A stretch of 64,000 nucleotides of DNA. Source: Dyella sp. ASV21. Its GTDB lineage: Bacteria; Pseudomonadota; Gammaproteobacteria; Xanthomonadales; Rhodanobacteraceae. The notes below the pieces were generated by a model. The model was not told where the DNA came from and searched no databases. It saw only the letters and a list, made by a program, of their open reading frames with translations. This document shows, in pieces, positions 35,485 through 44,744 of the stretch; within the stretch, counting starts at the first letter, position 1, and each line of letters begins with the position of its first letter. The stretch is from assembly GCF_016428975.1 (NCBI RefSeq), contig NZ_JAELTT010000001.1, positions 62,001 through 126,000 of the forward strand, given 5' to 3'. Made by a program: the position numbers and the translations under genes.

Positions 35485-35978
35485 GCGGGTTCGATCGTCG
35501 GGATAGGGGAGGCGACCGCTGCGGCGGCAGCGGGAAGCAGGCGGCGCAGCACATCGTCGGGCACGTGGCGCTCTACGGCGTCGATGAAGGCCTGCGGGGA
35601 AACCAGCTGCATCTCGCCTTGCCGATTCACCGCCACCTGGATGGTGCTGGCGCGGGTGAGGCGCTCGCCGCTTTCGGCATCGCGAATGACGTAATGCACC
35701 TTTAGCCGGTTGCGCCACTCCACCAGTTCGGCGCTCACGATGATGCGCTGGCCGAATCGCGCGGGTGCCGCGTAACGCAGTTGCACGTCGATCACCGGCC
35801 ACACCCAGCCGGCCGCCTTCATCTGCGTGTAGTTGTGTCCAATCGCGTCGAGCAGCGCGCAGCGGGCCACTTCGAGGTACTTCACATAGTGGCCGTGCCA
35901 GACCACGTCCATGGAATCGACGTCGAAGAACGGCACCAGAAGGTCCGTATCGACGCGCATAACGCCCTTAGCGCGCAT
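35481..35978 (-). CDS. 4-hydroxybenzoyl-CoA-type thioesterase (hotdog)
   Basis: This 165-residue hotdog thioesterase of the 4HBT type has the active-site region DVDSMDVVWHGHYVKYLEVARCALLDAIG. The ATG at 35978 is preceded by GGAGG; a second ATG at 35960 also has an AAGG site, so the start is uncertain by six residues. Aryl-polyene operons contain a thioesterase (ApeK-like) thought to edit or release acyl-ACP products. The gene overlaps the acyltransferase by 11 bases and the methyltransferase by four. Confidence 0.82.
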   Translation of the reverse strand: MRAKGVMRVDTDLLVPFFDVDSMDVVWHGHYVKYLEVARCALLDAIGHNYTQMKAAGWVWPVIDVQLRYAAPARFGQRIIVSAELVEWRNRLKVHYVIRDAESGERLTRASTIQVAVNRQGEMQLVSPQAFIDAVERHVPDDVLRRLLPAAAAAVASPIPTIEPA

Positions 35979-36936
35979 GCGTGGCCTCCGTGCCCGGTGA
36001 CTGCCAATAGGGGTAGAAATTGAACCATTGCCGTGGGGCATCCAGGCAATGCTGGGCGAGACGGTCCGCATAGCCTTGCGCCCAGCGTTGAATGGCCGCT
36101 TCGCGCTCACCGCGCTCCCACGCGGGGGCCTCGATATAAGGCTCCAGATGGATGGTGTAGCGCCCCTCCACCTTGAGGCAGTGAATCAGGTTCACCGGGC
36201 AACGCAGCATGCCGGCCATCAGCCATGGGCCTTGCGGCATCGGTGCCGTTTCGCCGAGGAAGTTAACCTGGATGCAGCGACCGCCGTGCAGGGGCACGCG
36301 ATCTCCCGCGATGGCCAACCATTCGCCGCGTTCGATGCGTTGCGCCAGATCCATCATCAGGGCCGTATCCAGCTCGCTGACCTGGATCAGGCGCATGCGA
36401 TGCTCGCCTGCCTCGCCCAGTAGCCGGTTGTAGTGCCCGACATGATGGGTATGCACCAGCACGTTCAACGGCACCTGTTCGCCCAGCTCGGCCATGGCGC
36501 GACACACATCGAGATTGCCCAGGTGAGCGCACACCAGAATCTGGCCGCGCCCCTGCCCGCGACTTTGCAATAGGCGCATGCGAACATCGGCAGGGTCATC
36601 CAGTTGCACCTGTTCCAGGCGCAACTTGCCATTCCACACGTCGAGGCGGTCGAGCAGGCATTCGGCAAATGCCAGGTATTGCTTGAATACCGAGTGCGAG
36701 GTGGGCTTCAGCTCCGCGCGGCCGCTCCAGGCCGCCAGGCGCGTCTGGTATTGGTGGATGCTGCGGCGGCCGCGCCGGTCCGAGGCATAGAAATAGAACA
36801 CGATCACGTAGAGCAGCGGCGTGAGGACGCGTCGGCCCAGCCAGCGAGCCATCAGCGCGGTGAGCTTCATCAGCACAAAGCTGCCGCGCTCCTTGCGTCC
36901 GGCCCAATCGCGTTGCGGGGAGCGCGCGTCATTCAC
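35968..36936 (-). CDS. LpxL-type lysophospholipid acyltransferase family protein
   Basis: This 322-residue membrane-anchored acyltransferase opens with the typical ERGSFVLMKLTALMARWLGRRVLTPLLYVIVFYFY (a single helix). It contains the HLGN motif of the LpxL/HtrB superfamily near residue 170, then GDRVPL and a WFNFYPYW end. GTG 36936 was chosen because it couples to the preceding gene (8-base overlap) and keeps the conserved N terminus. In polyene clusters such enzymes probably attach the polyene acyl chain to its lipid or glycan carrier. The acceptor is unknown. Confidence 0.82.
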   Translation of the reverse strand: MNDARSPQRDWAGRKERGSFVLMKLTALMARWLGRRVLTPLLYVIVFYFYASDRRGRRSIHQYQTRLAAWSGRAELKPTSHSVFKQYLAFAECLLDRLDVWNGKLRLEQVQLDDPADVRMRLLQSRGQGRGQILVCAHLGNLDVCRAMAELGEQVPLNVLVHTHHVGHYNRLLGEAGEHRMRLIQVSELDTALMMDLAQRIERGEWLAIAGDRVPLHGGRCIQVNFLGETAPMPQGPWLMAGMLRCPVNLIHCLKVEGRYTIHLEPYIEAPAWERGEREAAIQRWAQGYADRLAQHCLDAPRQWFNFYPYWQSPGTEATHAR

Positions 36937-37564
36937 CGGTCGTCTCCCACACCAGTCGACCGGAGGAGCATTCCACGCCGGCGCGTTCATAGGTGAAGTG
37001 CAGGCGATGTTGTGCCGGCTGATTCGCAAGCGTCAGGCACACGTGATCGCCGGGGCGCAGCGGACGCTGGAACTTCAGCATGTCGACGCGACGGCACACG
37101 GCCGGGGTGCCAAGCCGCGCGGCCGCGAAGGCCTGTGCCCAGGCCAATTGCACTACGCCCGGCAGTATCGGCAAGGAGGGGAAGTGCACGTCGAAATGTG
37201 CGAGATCGAGCGGGAGGCGCAGGTTCAGCGCCACGCCATCGGCGGTTGGCTGCGCGTGCAGCAGCGTCGGCTCCCGCACGGCGGGTTGGTCGAACAGCGC
37301 AGCGAGCCATGCGGCGTGCGCAGCGTTCGGCCATTCGTCGCACAAGCGCCACTGCACCGGTGCGGCATGTCCGAGCGCGGTGAGATGGTCGGACAGGGTT
37401 TGCACGAAAGCACGTCGGCCTTGCTGGCACAGCATGGCGATACCCAGCGGGCTCGGCAGCAGCGCTGCGCCATCGTTGCCGGCAGCCACGCGGGTGAGGG
37501 CGGCCTGGGCTACCCAGGGGTGGGTGCCAAGCACGGCCGCGGCCGATGCATGGGCGGTCGTCAT
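36929..37564 (-). CDS. ApeI-like dehydratase with extra N-terminal region
   Basis: This 211-residue protein carries a hotdog dehydratase-like domain in its C-terminal half: HFPSLPILPGVVQLAWAQAFA, where the H-F-P-x-x-P-I-L-P-G-V-V-Q pattern is characteristic of the ApeI/FabZ group. The N-terminal 90 residues are less conserved and may be an accessory module. It is the second dehydratase of the operon. It overlaps both neighbours (ATGA with the membrane protein, 8 bases with the acyltransferase). The dehydratase assignment is by motif; the need for two dehydratases is a known feature of these clusters. Confidence 0.8.
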   Translation of the reverse strand: MTTAHASAAAVLGTHPWVAQAALTRVAAGNDGAALLPSPLGIAMLCQQGRRAFVQTLSDHLTALGHAAPVQWRLCDEWPNAAHAAWLAALFDQPAVREPTLLHAQPTADGVALNLRLPLDLAHFDVHFPSLPILPGVVQLAWAQAFAAARLGTPAVCRRVDMLKFQRPLRPGDHVCLTLANQPAQHRLHFTYERAGVECSSGRLVWETTGE

Positions 37565-38106
37565 GACTTGCCCCGCAGGCGGCGTCGCAGAACCCATTCG
37601 CCAATGAACAGCACGCCCATGATGAAGTAGACGATCAGGCCGTTGTACAGCGTCCACCAGCTGATCGGCTCCCACAAGGTGAGTATCGTCGAGGTGAGCG
37701 CGTTGAATATGAAAAAGCCCACCCAGACCCAGGTCACTTTGCGAGTGTAGGGAATGGCGGCATCCGGCAAGTCCGGCTCACGCGCGCGTGCGATGCGCTC
37801 CACGATGGGTGGGCCGAAACGCAGGCTCAAGGCAAACACGGACAGCAACAGCAGGCTGATCAGCGTGGGATACCAGCGCAGCAAGGCCGCTTCGCCACTG
37901 AAGGCGAGGATCACGCAATAGGCCAGCGCCGCGCCCACCATCCAGCGCCCGCCAGGCTGCTTGAGCAGGCTGGGAGCACGGATAAGCCACACCGCACCCA
38001 ACGCCAGCGCGAACACCGGCGTGTCGACGTGCTCCATGCCGAAGTACACCAGGAACGGATACAGCAGCCCGATGACCGGCAGCAGGATGGCGGTCAGCCG
38101 GCGCAT
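37561..38106 (-). CDS. Polyene-cluster inner-membrane protein (COG4648-like)
   Basis: This 181-residue protein has about five predicted membrane helices, for example LTAILLPVIGLLYPFLVYFG and a paired helix region near the C terminus. A soluble loop contains RAREPDLPDAAIPYTRKVTWVWVG. The pattern agrees with the DUF/COG4648 membrane proteins that recur in aryl-polyene clusters. It overlaps the upstream acyl carrier protein by 13 bases and the downstream dehydratase by four. No catalytic motif is evident; a scaffold or transport role is possible. Confidence 0.75.
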   Translation of the reverse strand: MRRLTAILLPVIGLLYPFLVYFGMEHVDTPVFALALGAVWLIRAPSLLKQPGGRWMVGAALAYCVILAFSGEAALLRWYPTLISLLLLSVFALSLRFGPPIVERIARAREPDLPDAAIPYTRKVTWVWVGFFIFNALTSTILTLWEPISWWTLYNGLIVYFIMGVLFIGEWVLRRRLRGKS

Positions 38107-38363
38107 GCGGTCCGCTGTGCCTCGACGAAGGCTGCGAGGCTGGCCACGGTGGCGAAATGCTGCCGGGCGTCGCGCGAATCGGAGGCGATCTGGATCTCAT
38201 AGCGCTTCTGCAGCGCCAGCGCGAGCTCCAGTGCATCGATGGAGTCCAGGCCAAGGCCGTCGCCGAACAGCGGCATGCTGGGGTCGATGTCGCTGGCCGC
38301 GAGGTCTTCCAGGCTCAGCGTATCGATGATGAGTTGTGCGATGTCCAGTTGAAGGTCGGTCAT
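38094..38363 (-). CDS. Acyl carrier protein (polyene operon, second copy)
   Basis: This 89-residue carrier protein has a phosphopantetheine attachment Ser41 in GLDSIDALEL and a four-helix ACP layout. It carries the growing polyene chain; two distinct ACPs are normal for this pathway (ApeE/ApeF type). The start at 38363 overlaps the PlsC-like stop (ATGA). The copy at 46142 is its partner at the front of the operon. Confidence 0.9.
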   Translation of the reverse strand: MTDLQLDIAQLIIDTLSLEDLAASDIDPSMPLFGDGLGLDSIDALELALALQKRYEIQIASDSRDARQHFATVASLAAFVEAQRTACAG

Positions 38364-39154
38364 GCCGAGGCGAGCTCCTTGAGATAAAGGTGATGCAGGT
38401 GTTCGTTGAGCCGACGCGACGCAATGGGCAGGGGCGTATCGGTATTGAACGTGGCCGGATCGATATCGTTCCCCACGCGCAGGCGTACGTGCATGCGCCG
38501 GTGCGGGATGCTGTACCACGGTTCAGCCTTGGTCAGCGTGGTGGGCTTGACCGAAATGAATACCGGGGTGACCACGCGCGCGCCACGCAGGGCAATCGCC
38601 GAGGCGCCGCGATGGAATCGCGGGGCTTGCCCGGGCGTGGTGCGGGTGCCTTCGGGGAACACGATCAGGGTCTGGCCTTCGCGCAGTACTTCGGCGGCTT
38701 GCTCGAGCATCTCCGGGCTGCCGTTGTTGCTGATGTATTGCGCATGGCTGATCGGGCCGCGCATGCAGGGGTTGCGCCACAGGCTTTGCTTTACCACGCA
38801 GTTGGCGTCGCGTATCTGCGACACCAGGAACACCACGTCGATCAGGGACGGATGATTGGCGATGACCATTTGCCCGGGTTGCCCCAGGCGCTCGACGCCA
38901 GTGACCTCGAAGGTGAGCACGCCGGTGCGATACATGAACTGCACATGCAGGTGAAAGGCCTTGCTGATGGCCGCGCGCAATCGGCGGCGACGCACCGATA
39001 CGCTGCCCGGCAGCGCCCACAGCAAGGGCAGCACGATAACGCGCAGCAGGATGCCGCCCACGCCGAACAACAGGAAACTCAGCGCCGTGGCGATGAGTCG
39101 CCATGCGTAAAAGTCGCTGCGGCGGAGATTCAGAGGTTCGGCTGCCAGATCCAT
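38360..39154 (-). CDS. PlsC-type 1-acyl-glycerol-3-phosphate acyltransferase-like protein
   Basis: This 264-residue acyltransferase has the catalytic HxxxxD at His101-Asp106 (NHPSLID) and the substrate motif FPEGTRT. An N-terminal hydrophobic helix anchors it to the membrane. It is the second acyltransferase of the operon and probably works on polyene transfer to a lipid (ApeD-like) or on lipid precursor supply. Its start overlaps the preceding chain-length-factor gene by 25 bases, an unusually long overlap even for this operon. Confidence 0.85.
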   Translation of the reverse strand: MDLAAEPLNLRRSDFYAWRLIATALSFLLFGVGGILLRVIVLPLLWALPGSVSVRRRRLRAAISKAFHLHVQFMYRTGVLTFEVTGVERLGQPGQMVIANHPSLIDVVFLVSQIRDANCVVKQSLWRNPCMRGPISHAQYISNNGSPEMLEQAAEVLREGQTLIVFPEGTRTTPGQAPRFHRGASAIALRGARVVTPVFISVKPTTLTKAEPWYSIPHRRMHVRLRVGNDIDPATFNTDTPLPIASRRLNEHLHHLYLKELASA

Positions 39155-39873
39155 TGACGCGTCTTCCAGGTATGCACAAAGGGGGCCGGTGCGGCATGTA
39201 GCGCACGCAGGAAATCGAGCGCGAATGGCCAGTCGCTTCGGCTTGCAACTGCCGCGTGACCGGCGAGTCGCAAACGCCACGACGACGCGGGCGTGGCGTC
39301 ACCCATACGGGACGCGCCGATGCGCAGCGCCAGCGCGTAGGAGAACGGTACGTCGTCGATCCAGGCCTCGTAGGCTTCAGGCGGTCGTTCTTCCGCGATC
39401 ACCACGATCACGGCTGGCGCGCCCTGGTCGAGCAGCGTGGCCGCTTCCAGCAAGGCATGCTCGAAGGTGTCGCCTTCGCCGGCAATCGCCGTGGATTCGG
39501 CCCGTTGACCGCGCAGGATCGACCATTGCCCGGCAATGGCGTTGTGTACGGACAGGCCGAACTGTGTGGGTGACAGTGGCTGTTGGTCCGCCACGTCGCC
39601 GAGAATGGCGTAGGTGCGCGTGGTCTCGCCGTGACGCGAGGCAAACACCAGCGGCAGCTGCTCGTCGTCGCCGCACAACGGCCATGCGACATGCAGCGCC
39701 ATGCGCGCCATGCGGCTCAGGCGTCGGCGTTGCATGGGGGGCAGAAACGCGCAGTCCGGTTGTTCTCCCTGCTCAGGGGGAGCGCATGGCGCCTGCGCCC
39801 AGGCTTGCCATGCCTGGGCAGAGTCCAGGCCCGGTGCCCAGGCGCGCCAGTCGGCGATGCGCAGGTCGATCAT
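39130..39873 (-). CDS. Beta-ketoacyl synthase chain-length-factor-like protein
   Basis: This 247-residue protein matches the N-terminal ketosynthase-like family (PF13723 type) and is much shorter than a full ketosynthase. It contains LPLVFASRHGETTRTYAIL, GLSVHNAIAGQ and the region normally holding the active-site Cys, which reads ATAIAGEGDTFEHAL with no Cys. This fits ApeC-type chain-length factors that pair with a catalytic KS. It has a GGGAGGA ribosome site and also overlaps the upstream KS stop (ATGA). Confidence 0.83.
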   Translation of the reverse strand: MIDLRIADWRAWAPGLDSAQAWQAWAQAPCAPPEQGEQPDCAFLPPMQRRRLSRMARMALHVAWPLCGDDEQLPLVFASRHGETTRTYAILGDVADQQPLSPTQFGLSVHNAIAGQWSILRGQRAESTAIAGEGDTFEHALLEAATLLDQGAPAVIVVIAEERPPEAYEAWIDDVPFSYALALRIGASRMGDATPASSWRLRLAGHAAVASRSDWPFALDFLRALHAAPAPFVHTWKTRQWIWQPNL

Positions 39874-41129
39874 GCGCGATCCTCCCGATAGGTGCTGAAC
39901 ATCAGCGAGGCGCAACTGCCACCAAAGCCGAAGCTGTTGGACAGCACGTGATCTACGTGGCGCACCCCATTCTCGGTCAATAGCGGTGCGGCATCGAAGG
40001 CGGCATCGCGCGCGTCGAGGTGCCCGCCCGCCGCCAGAAAGCCATGTTGCATCATCAGGATGCAGGCAATGGCATCCAGCGCGCCGGCCGCGGCGGGGGC
40101 ATGTCCAAGCAGCCCCTTGATCGAGGACAGCGCAGGCACGGTTTCGCCACGCGAACGGAATACGTTAGCGATGGCCTGCCATTCCGCCAGATCGCCCAGT
40201 GGCGTGGAGCAGGCGTGTGCATTGATGTAGTCGGGCGATGCACCACTTTGGGACAGCGCCTGATGCATGGCGTCGGCGATGCCATCGGGACCCGGGCCCA
40301 CCATGCTGGTGGCGTCGGTGCTGGCGCCGTAGCCGCTGACTTCAGCGAGCACGGTGGCGCCGCGTGCCAGCGCACTCTCCATGGACTCCAGCACCAGCAC
40401 GCCGGCGCCAGCAGCGAGCACGATGCCATCGCGCCCCTGATCGAACGGACGCGAGGCCCGCTGGGGTTCGGCGTTGCTATGGGTGGACAAGGCGCCCATG
40501 GCGTCGAACCATAGCGCCGTGGTGTCGTGCAGTTCCTCGCTGCCGCCGCAGATCACGCGCTGCAACTTGCCCAGCTGGATCAGTTCCATCGCCTGGCCGA
40601 TGGCGTGCGCGCCACTGGTGCAGGCGGAGGTAATCACCATGCTGCGTCCGCCAATGCCGAACGCGTGAGCCAAGCCGGCTGCGACCGAACTGCTCATGCC
40701 ACGCGTGACGATGTACGGTGACAGCCTGGCGATGCCGCGCGAAGCAAGCTGCTCCAGCGCCGTCTGATGTTCGCTCAGGGCCGCGCCGCCGCCGATGACC
40801 AGGCCGCATTGCGGCGACGCCAGGTGTTCGGGCGAAAGCCCGGCCTGTGCCATGGCTTCGCGCGCGGCCTGCCACGCGTAGTGCGCGGTAACGGGGAAAA
40901 ATCGGCGCAGCTTGCGCGGCGGTTCGTCCAGCATGCGCTCATCCACCATGCCCCCGACCTGGCACCGCATGCCCAACGCCTCCAGCGAAGGTAGATGACG
41001 CAAGCCGCTGCGGCCTTCGCGCAAGGCCTCCAGCAGACGCTGGTTGCCCACGCCCACGCACGACACCGAGCCCATGCCGGTGACCACGACACGTGGCAGC
41101 GAGGCGCGAGGGGCGGCCTGCGCCTTCAT
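39870..41129 (-). CDS. Beta-ketoacyl-ACP synthase (polyene operon, second KS)
   Basis: This 419-residue ketosynthase has the complete triad Cys170 (ITSACTSG), His305 (INAHACST) and His343 (LLGHAPAAAG). The His motif has ACST where GTxT is usual, a small variation in the second-His loop. It lies directly before the chain-length-factor gene, with ATGA overlap. By analogy with the KS-CLF pair of known polyene systems, this is the best candidate for the elongating KS (ApeO-like). That pairing is inferred from adjacency. Confidence 0.87.
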   Translation of the reverse strand: MKAQAAPRASLPRVVVTGMGSVSCVGVGNQRLLEALREGRSGLRHLPSLEALGMRCQVGGMVDERMLDEPPRKLRRFFPVTAHYAWQAAREAMAQAGLSPEHLASPQCGLVIGGGAALSEHQTALEQLASRGIARLSPYIVTRGMSSSVAAGLAHAFGIGGRSMVITSACTSGAHAIGQAMELIQLGKLQRVICGGSEELHDTTALWFDAMGALSTHSNAEPQRASRPFDQGRDGIVLAAGAGVLVLESMESALARGATVLAEVSGYGASTDATSMVGPGPDGIADAMHQALSQSGASPDYINAHACSTPLGDLAEWQAIANVFRSRGETVPALSSIKGLLGHAPAAAGALDAIACILMMQHGFLAAGGHLDARDAAFDAAPLLTENGVRHVDHVLSNSFGFGGSCASLMFSTYREDRA

Positions 41130-42352
41130 GCGTCGATGGCCTTGAAGATCAGCGATGTGTTGATACCGCCGAACGCGAAGTTGTTGTTCATCACGTAGCG
41201 CGTATCGATGGAGCGGACTTCGCCCACGATGTGGTCCAGCGGGGCGCACTCGGGGTCGGCGTCGGTCAGGTTGAGCGTGGGCGCGAACCAGCCTTCACGC
41301 ATCATCTCGATCGCCCACCATGATTCCAGCGCGCCGCAGGTGCCCAGTGTGTGGCCGACGTAGCTCTTCATTGAGCTGATCGGCGTGTGTGCGCCCAGTA
41401 CCGCATGCGTGGCCTCGCTCTCGGCCACATCGCCGCGATCGGTGGCCGTGCCGTGGGCGCTGATATAGCCGATGGCTTGCGGTGCCAGCTGCGCGTCGTC
41501 CAGCGCCATGCGCATGGCCACCGCCATCGTTTCGCTGGTGGGCTGGGTGATGTGGCTGCCATCGGAGTTGCATCCAAAGCCGACTACTTCGGCGTAGATG
41601 CGCGCGCCGCGTTGGCGGGCGTGTTCCAGTTCCTCCAGCACCAGCGTGGTGGCGCCTTCGCCGACCACCAATCCGTCGCGAGCGCGGTCGAACGGTCGCG
41701 GGGTAAGCGTGGGCTCGTCGTTGCGCGTGCTGGTGGCGAACAAGGTGTCGAATACGGCGGCGCCGGGGCCGGAGAGTTCTTCCGCGCCGCCGCACAGCAT
41801 CAGTTTCTGCTTGCCCTGCTGGATCGCCTCATAGCCATAGCCAATGGCCTGGCTGCCCGAGGTGCAAGCGCTGGAGGTCGGCACGATGCGTCCCTTCAGC
41901 CCGAAGAACACGCCGATGTTCACCGCGGTGGTGTGCGCCATCATCTGGATGTAGCTGGTGGCGGTTACGCCCTGCATGGAACCGGTATCGAGCATGTGAC
42001 CCATCACGCGGATGGGCTCCACGCTGCCGCCCGATGAACCATAGGCCACGCCCATGCGACCATCGGTTATCCATTGGTTGCCATGCAGGCCCGCGTCTTG
42101 CAGCGCGCGCTCGCTGGCGGCGACAGCGAGCTGCGCGACGCGTCCCATCGAGCGCACATGGCGACGTGGCCACGGCGGCAGCACGAAATCATCCACGGGG
42201 CAGCCAAGGCGGCCGTTGAGCGCATCGAAATAGTCCCACTCCGGCATGCGGCGCACAGCGTTGCGGTACTGGCGCAGGCGGGCGGAGATGGTGGCCCAAT
42301 CGTGTCCGAGCGGTGTGATGCCGCCGATGCCGGTGATAACCACGCGCTTCAT
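41126..42352 (-). CDS. FabF-like beta-ketoacyl-ACP synthase (polyene operon, first KS)
   Basis: This 408-residue FabF-type ketosynthase has Cys163 (SSACTSGSQ), His300 (SAHGTATDRGD) and His334 (YVGHTLGTCG), all intact. It overlaps the next KS by four bases and follows the MMPL exporter gene after a 31-base gap. Three catalytic KS enzymes plus one chain-length factor is a rich complement. This one may use a different acyl starter or length range. A housekeeping FabF role is unlikely, given its position inside the operon. Confidence 0.88.
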   Translation of the reverse strand: MKRVVITGIGGITPLGHDWATISARLRQYRNAVRRMPEWDYFDALNGRLGCPVDDFVLPPWPRRHVRSMGRVAQLAVAASERALQDAGLHGNQWITDGRMGVAYGSSGGSVEPIRVMGHMLDTGSMQGVTATSYIQMMAHTTAVNIGVFFGLKGRIVPTSSACTSGSQAIGYGYEAIQQGKQKLMLCGGAEELSGPGAAVFDTLFATSTRNDEPTLTPRPFDRARDGLVVGEGATTLVLEELEHARQRGARIYAEVVGFGCNSDGSHITQPTSETMAVAMRMALDDAQLAPQAIGYISAHGTATDRGDVAESEATHAVLGAHTPISSMKSYVGHTLGTCGALESWWAIEMMREGWFAPTLNLTDADPECAPLDHIVGEVRSIDTRYVMNNNFAFGGINTSLIFKAIDA

Positions 42353-42383
42353 CGGCGGGCGTCCTTGTGGTTGAAGCAGGGGT

Positions 42384-44744
42384 TCATGCGCGTATCTCGT
42401 TGGCGGGCAGGCTGATTGGCGCCAAGACGGCGGTAAAGCCGATGCCCAGCAAAAGGGTGAGGCCAAAGTGCTGTAGCGCGGGCATGCTGCTCAGGCCGAG
42501 CAGCCCGAAGGAGAGCAGCGCCGTCACCGCCGAGAGCAGCACGCTGGCGTAGCTCGCGCCGGGGATATCCGCGGTATGCGGCTCGCCTTCGCGCAGAAAC
42601 ACCGCGTAGTTGGCGCCCACGCCCAGCACCAGCATCAGCGCCATCCAGTGAAACAGGGTGAGCGGTTGCTGCAGGTAACCGAGCATGGCGAGGGTGAGGC
42701 CAATGCCAGCCAGTGGCGGTGCCAGCACGCGCGGTGCGTCCAGGCGATAACGCCAGGCAAACGCCGCGCCGACCAGCAGCAGGGCGGCGACCAGCCAGCC
42801 GCTGGCATAGCTGCGATAGCGACCGAACAGCGCCGATACGCTGGCAGGCTTGTCTACCAGGCTCACGCCTTCCAACCCATCGGTAGCGTGTTGCAGCACG
42901 GTCGCATCGTCCTGGCCCTGCGGCATCACGATGGAGGCATAGCCGTGTTGGTCGTCGTGCATCCACAGGTATCGAAAAGGAAGGGACAAGGGCATCGACC
43001 GCCAGTCGTCTATCTTGAGCACGCGGCCGGGCCATGCGGCGACGTAGTCATGGGCGATGTCGGCCCTCAGGCCCGCTTGCTGCAGGGTGGTTTGCAGCGC
43101 AGCCGCGTGACCGAACAGCGGCGCCAGCGCGGCGCGATTGGCTTGCTGCATCCGCTCAGACGGCATCATGCCGGCCACCCCGGTCCAGCCGGCCAATTGC
43201 CCGTTCTTTATCAGCGCTTGTAGTCGAAGCTCCAGCGCTTCCTCGCGTTGCAGCGTCTGTTCCGCCGAATCGCCCGTCACCAGATAGAACTGGCTATTGT
43301 TGCCGATGCCCGTGACATCGCGGATGCGCGCATCCGCTTGCACCAGCGCGGGCGGCGGTGCGATGAGCGAGTGGATATCGTCGTCGTGCGACAGGCGCAG
43401 CCAGCCCGGCAGGGCCAGCAGAAGCAGGGCGGTCAAGGCCAGCGCCGCGCGGTGACCGCGTGCCCAGTATTGCCCACGTCGTTGCAAGAGCCATGCGCCA
43501 CGAACGAGGGCAGGGGCGAGCGGTTTGCGTGCCGGCGCGGTCAACCACGCCGGCAACAGCCAGAACACGCTCAGGCAAGCCACCAGCATGCCGGTGATGG
43601 CGAAACACGCCATTTGTCGCAATGCCGGGAACGGTACCAGCCCCAGCAGCGCGTAACCCAGCAAGGACGTGCCGAGTGCCAGCAGCAGGGCCGGGCGTAC
43701 TTGCCGCACGCCTTGCTCGGGCTGCCAGCGGCTGCCGCTGTTGGCGCGGGCACACAGGTACTGGATGGAGTAGTCGACGGCTTCGCCCAGCAGCGCCGCG
43801 CCGAAGACCAAGGTCAGCAGGTGGATCTGGCCGAACACCCACACGGTGACGCACAGTGCGCTAACGACGCCCACGGCGGTGGAAACAAAGGCGACCAGCA
43901 GCGGCTTGGCGGAACGGAAGGTCCACAACAGCAGCAAGGCGATGCCCAGCGTGGAAGCCAGGCCCACCACATGCACGTCGCGCTCCGCGCCAGCGCGGGC
44001 GGCGGCGGCGTAGAGTACGGCGCCGGTCTTGAGCAGTTGCACGCCGGGGTGATCGTGCAGCACCTGACGCTCGGCGCGGGCCAGCGCGCCCACCGCTTCG
44101 CGCTGTACCTGATCGTCGTACGAGGAGCCGCGCAGCGAGGCCATCACCATGACGTAGGTCAGTCCGTCGCGATGGGCGGTAAGCAGGTCGTCTTCGGGCA
44201 CCAGTGGCGAGCGGCTCCACGGCTGCTGATCCAGCCAGTGTTGCAACCAGCCGAAGGGATCGTTCTGCACGGTGGTGCCGACGCCGGCAAGAAAGGGCTC
44301 GTTGAGTCGGCGTGCGAGTGCGCGGCTAGCGTCATAGTCCGGCTGGGTCAGTGCCCTGCGATCCGCCGCCGTGAGCAGGCTGAAGCGATAGGCGAGGTAA
44401 GGCGCCACCAACTGGTCGAGATCGAAATCGGGCAGTTCGGCGGTGACCGAGGAGAACACGGCGTCGCGCGCGAGCGCACGGCCAAGTTCGCGAGCCGCGT
44501 CTTTGGCACTGGCATCATCAGCATGCGCCACGAGCATCACCACGCGATCGCCATTGGCGTGCGCCAGGCGATCCACCGCGGCTTCCGCCAGCGGATGACG
44601 CTCCGTGGCGGGCAGCATGGCAAGCAGATCAGTTTGTATGGGGGCGCCGCCTCGGCCAAACAGCAACCACGCGCCCAGCAGCAGCATGCTGACGGCGAAC
44701 CCGCCGAAGAGCGCTGCGCGCACGTGCAGGCGTCGTTCGCTCAT
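42384..44744 (-). CDS. MMPL/RND-family exporter (polyene transport)
   Basis: This 786-residue MMPL-type exporter has about 12 membrane helices in two blocks (residues 10-30 and 260-400; 430-450 and 630-780), each followed by a large periplasmic loop. The segment LVFGAALLGEAVDYSIQYLCARA contains the Asp typical of the first block. The second block shows GVGANYAVFLREGE. In aryl-polyene clusters this type of transporter moves the polyene lipid across the inner membrane. Its stop is 31 bases before the first KS start. Confidence 0.87.
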   Translation of the reverse strand: MSERRLHVRAALFGGFAVSMLLLGAWLLFGRGGAPIQTDLLAMLPATERHPLAEAAVDRLAHANGDRVVMLVAHADDASAKDAARELGRALARDAVFSSVTAELPDFDLDQLVAPYLAYRFSLLTAADRRALTQPDYDASRALARRLNEPFLAGVGTTVQNDPFGWLQHWLDQQPWSRSPLVPEDDLLTAHRDGLTYVMVMASLRGSSYDDQVQREAVGALARAERQVLHDHPGVQLLKTGAVLYAAAARAGAERDVHVVGLASTLGIALLLLWTFRSAKPLLVAFVSTAVGVVSALCVTVWVFGQIHLLTLVFGAALLGEAVDYSIQYLCARANSGSRWQPEQGVRQVRPALLLALGTSLLGYALLGLVPFPALRQMACFAITGMLVACLSVFWLLPAWLTAPARKPLAPALVRGAWLLQRRGQYWARGHRAALALTALLLLALPGWLRLSHDDDIHSLIAPPPALVQADARIRDVTGIGNNSQFYLVTGDSAEQTLQREEALELRLQALIKNGQLAGWTGVAGMMPSERMQQANRAALAPLFGHAAALQTTLQQAGLRADIAHDYVAAWPGRVLKIDDWRSMPLSLPFRYLWMHDDQHGYASIVMPQGQDDATVLQHATDGLEGVSLVDKPASVSALFGRYRSYASGWLVAALLLVGAAFAWRYRLDAPRVLAPPLAGIGLTLAMLGYLQQPLTLFHWMALMLVLGVGANYAVFLREGEPHTADIPGASYASVLLSAVTALLSFGLLGLSSMPALQHFGLTLLLGIGFTAVLAPISLPANEIRA

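Noticed and set aside
34765-35554. N-terminal extension of the ketosynthase frame upstream of ATG 34765
   Set aside because: It overlaps the methyltransferase completely and lacks ketosynthase sequence; the conserved start is at 34765.
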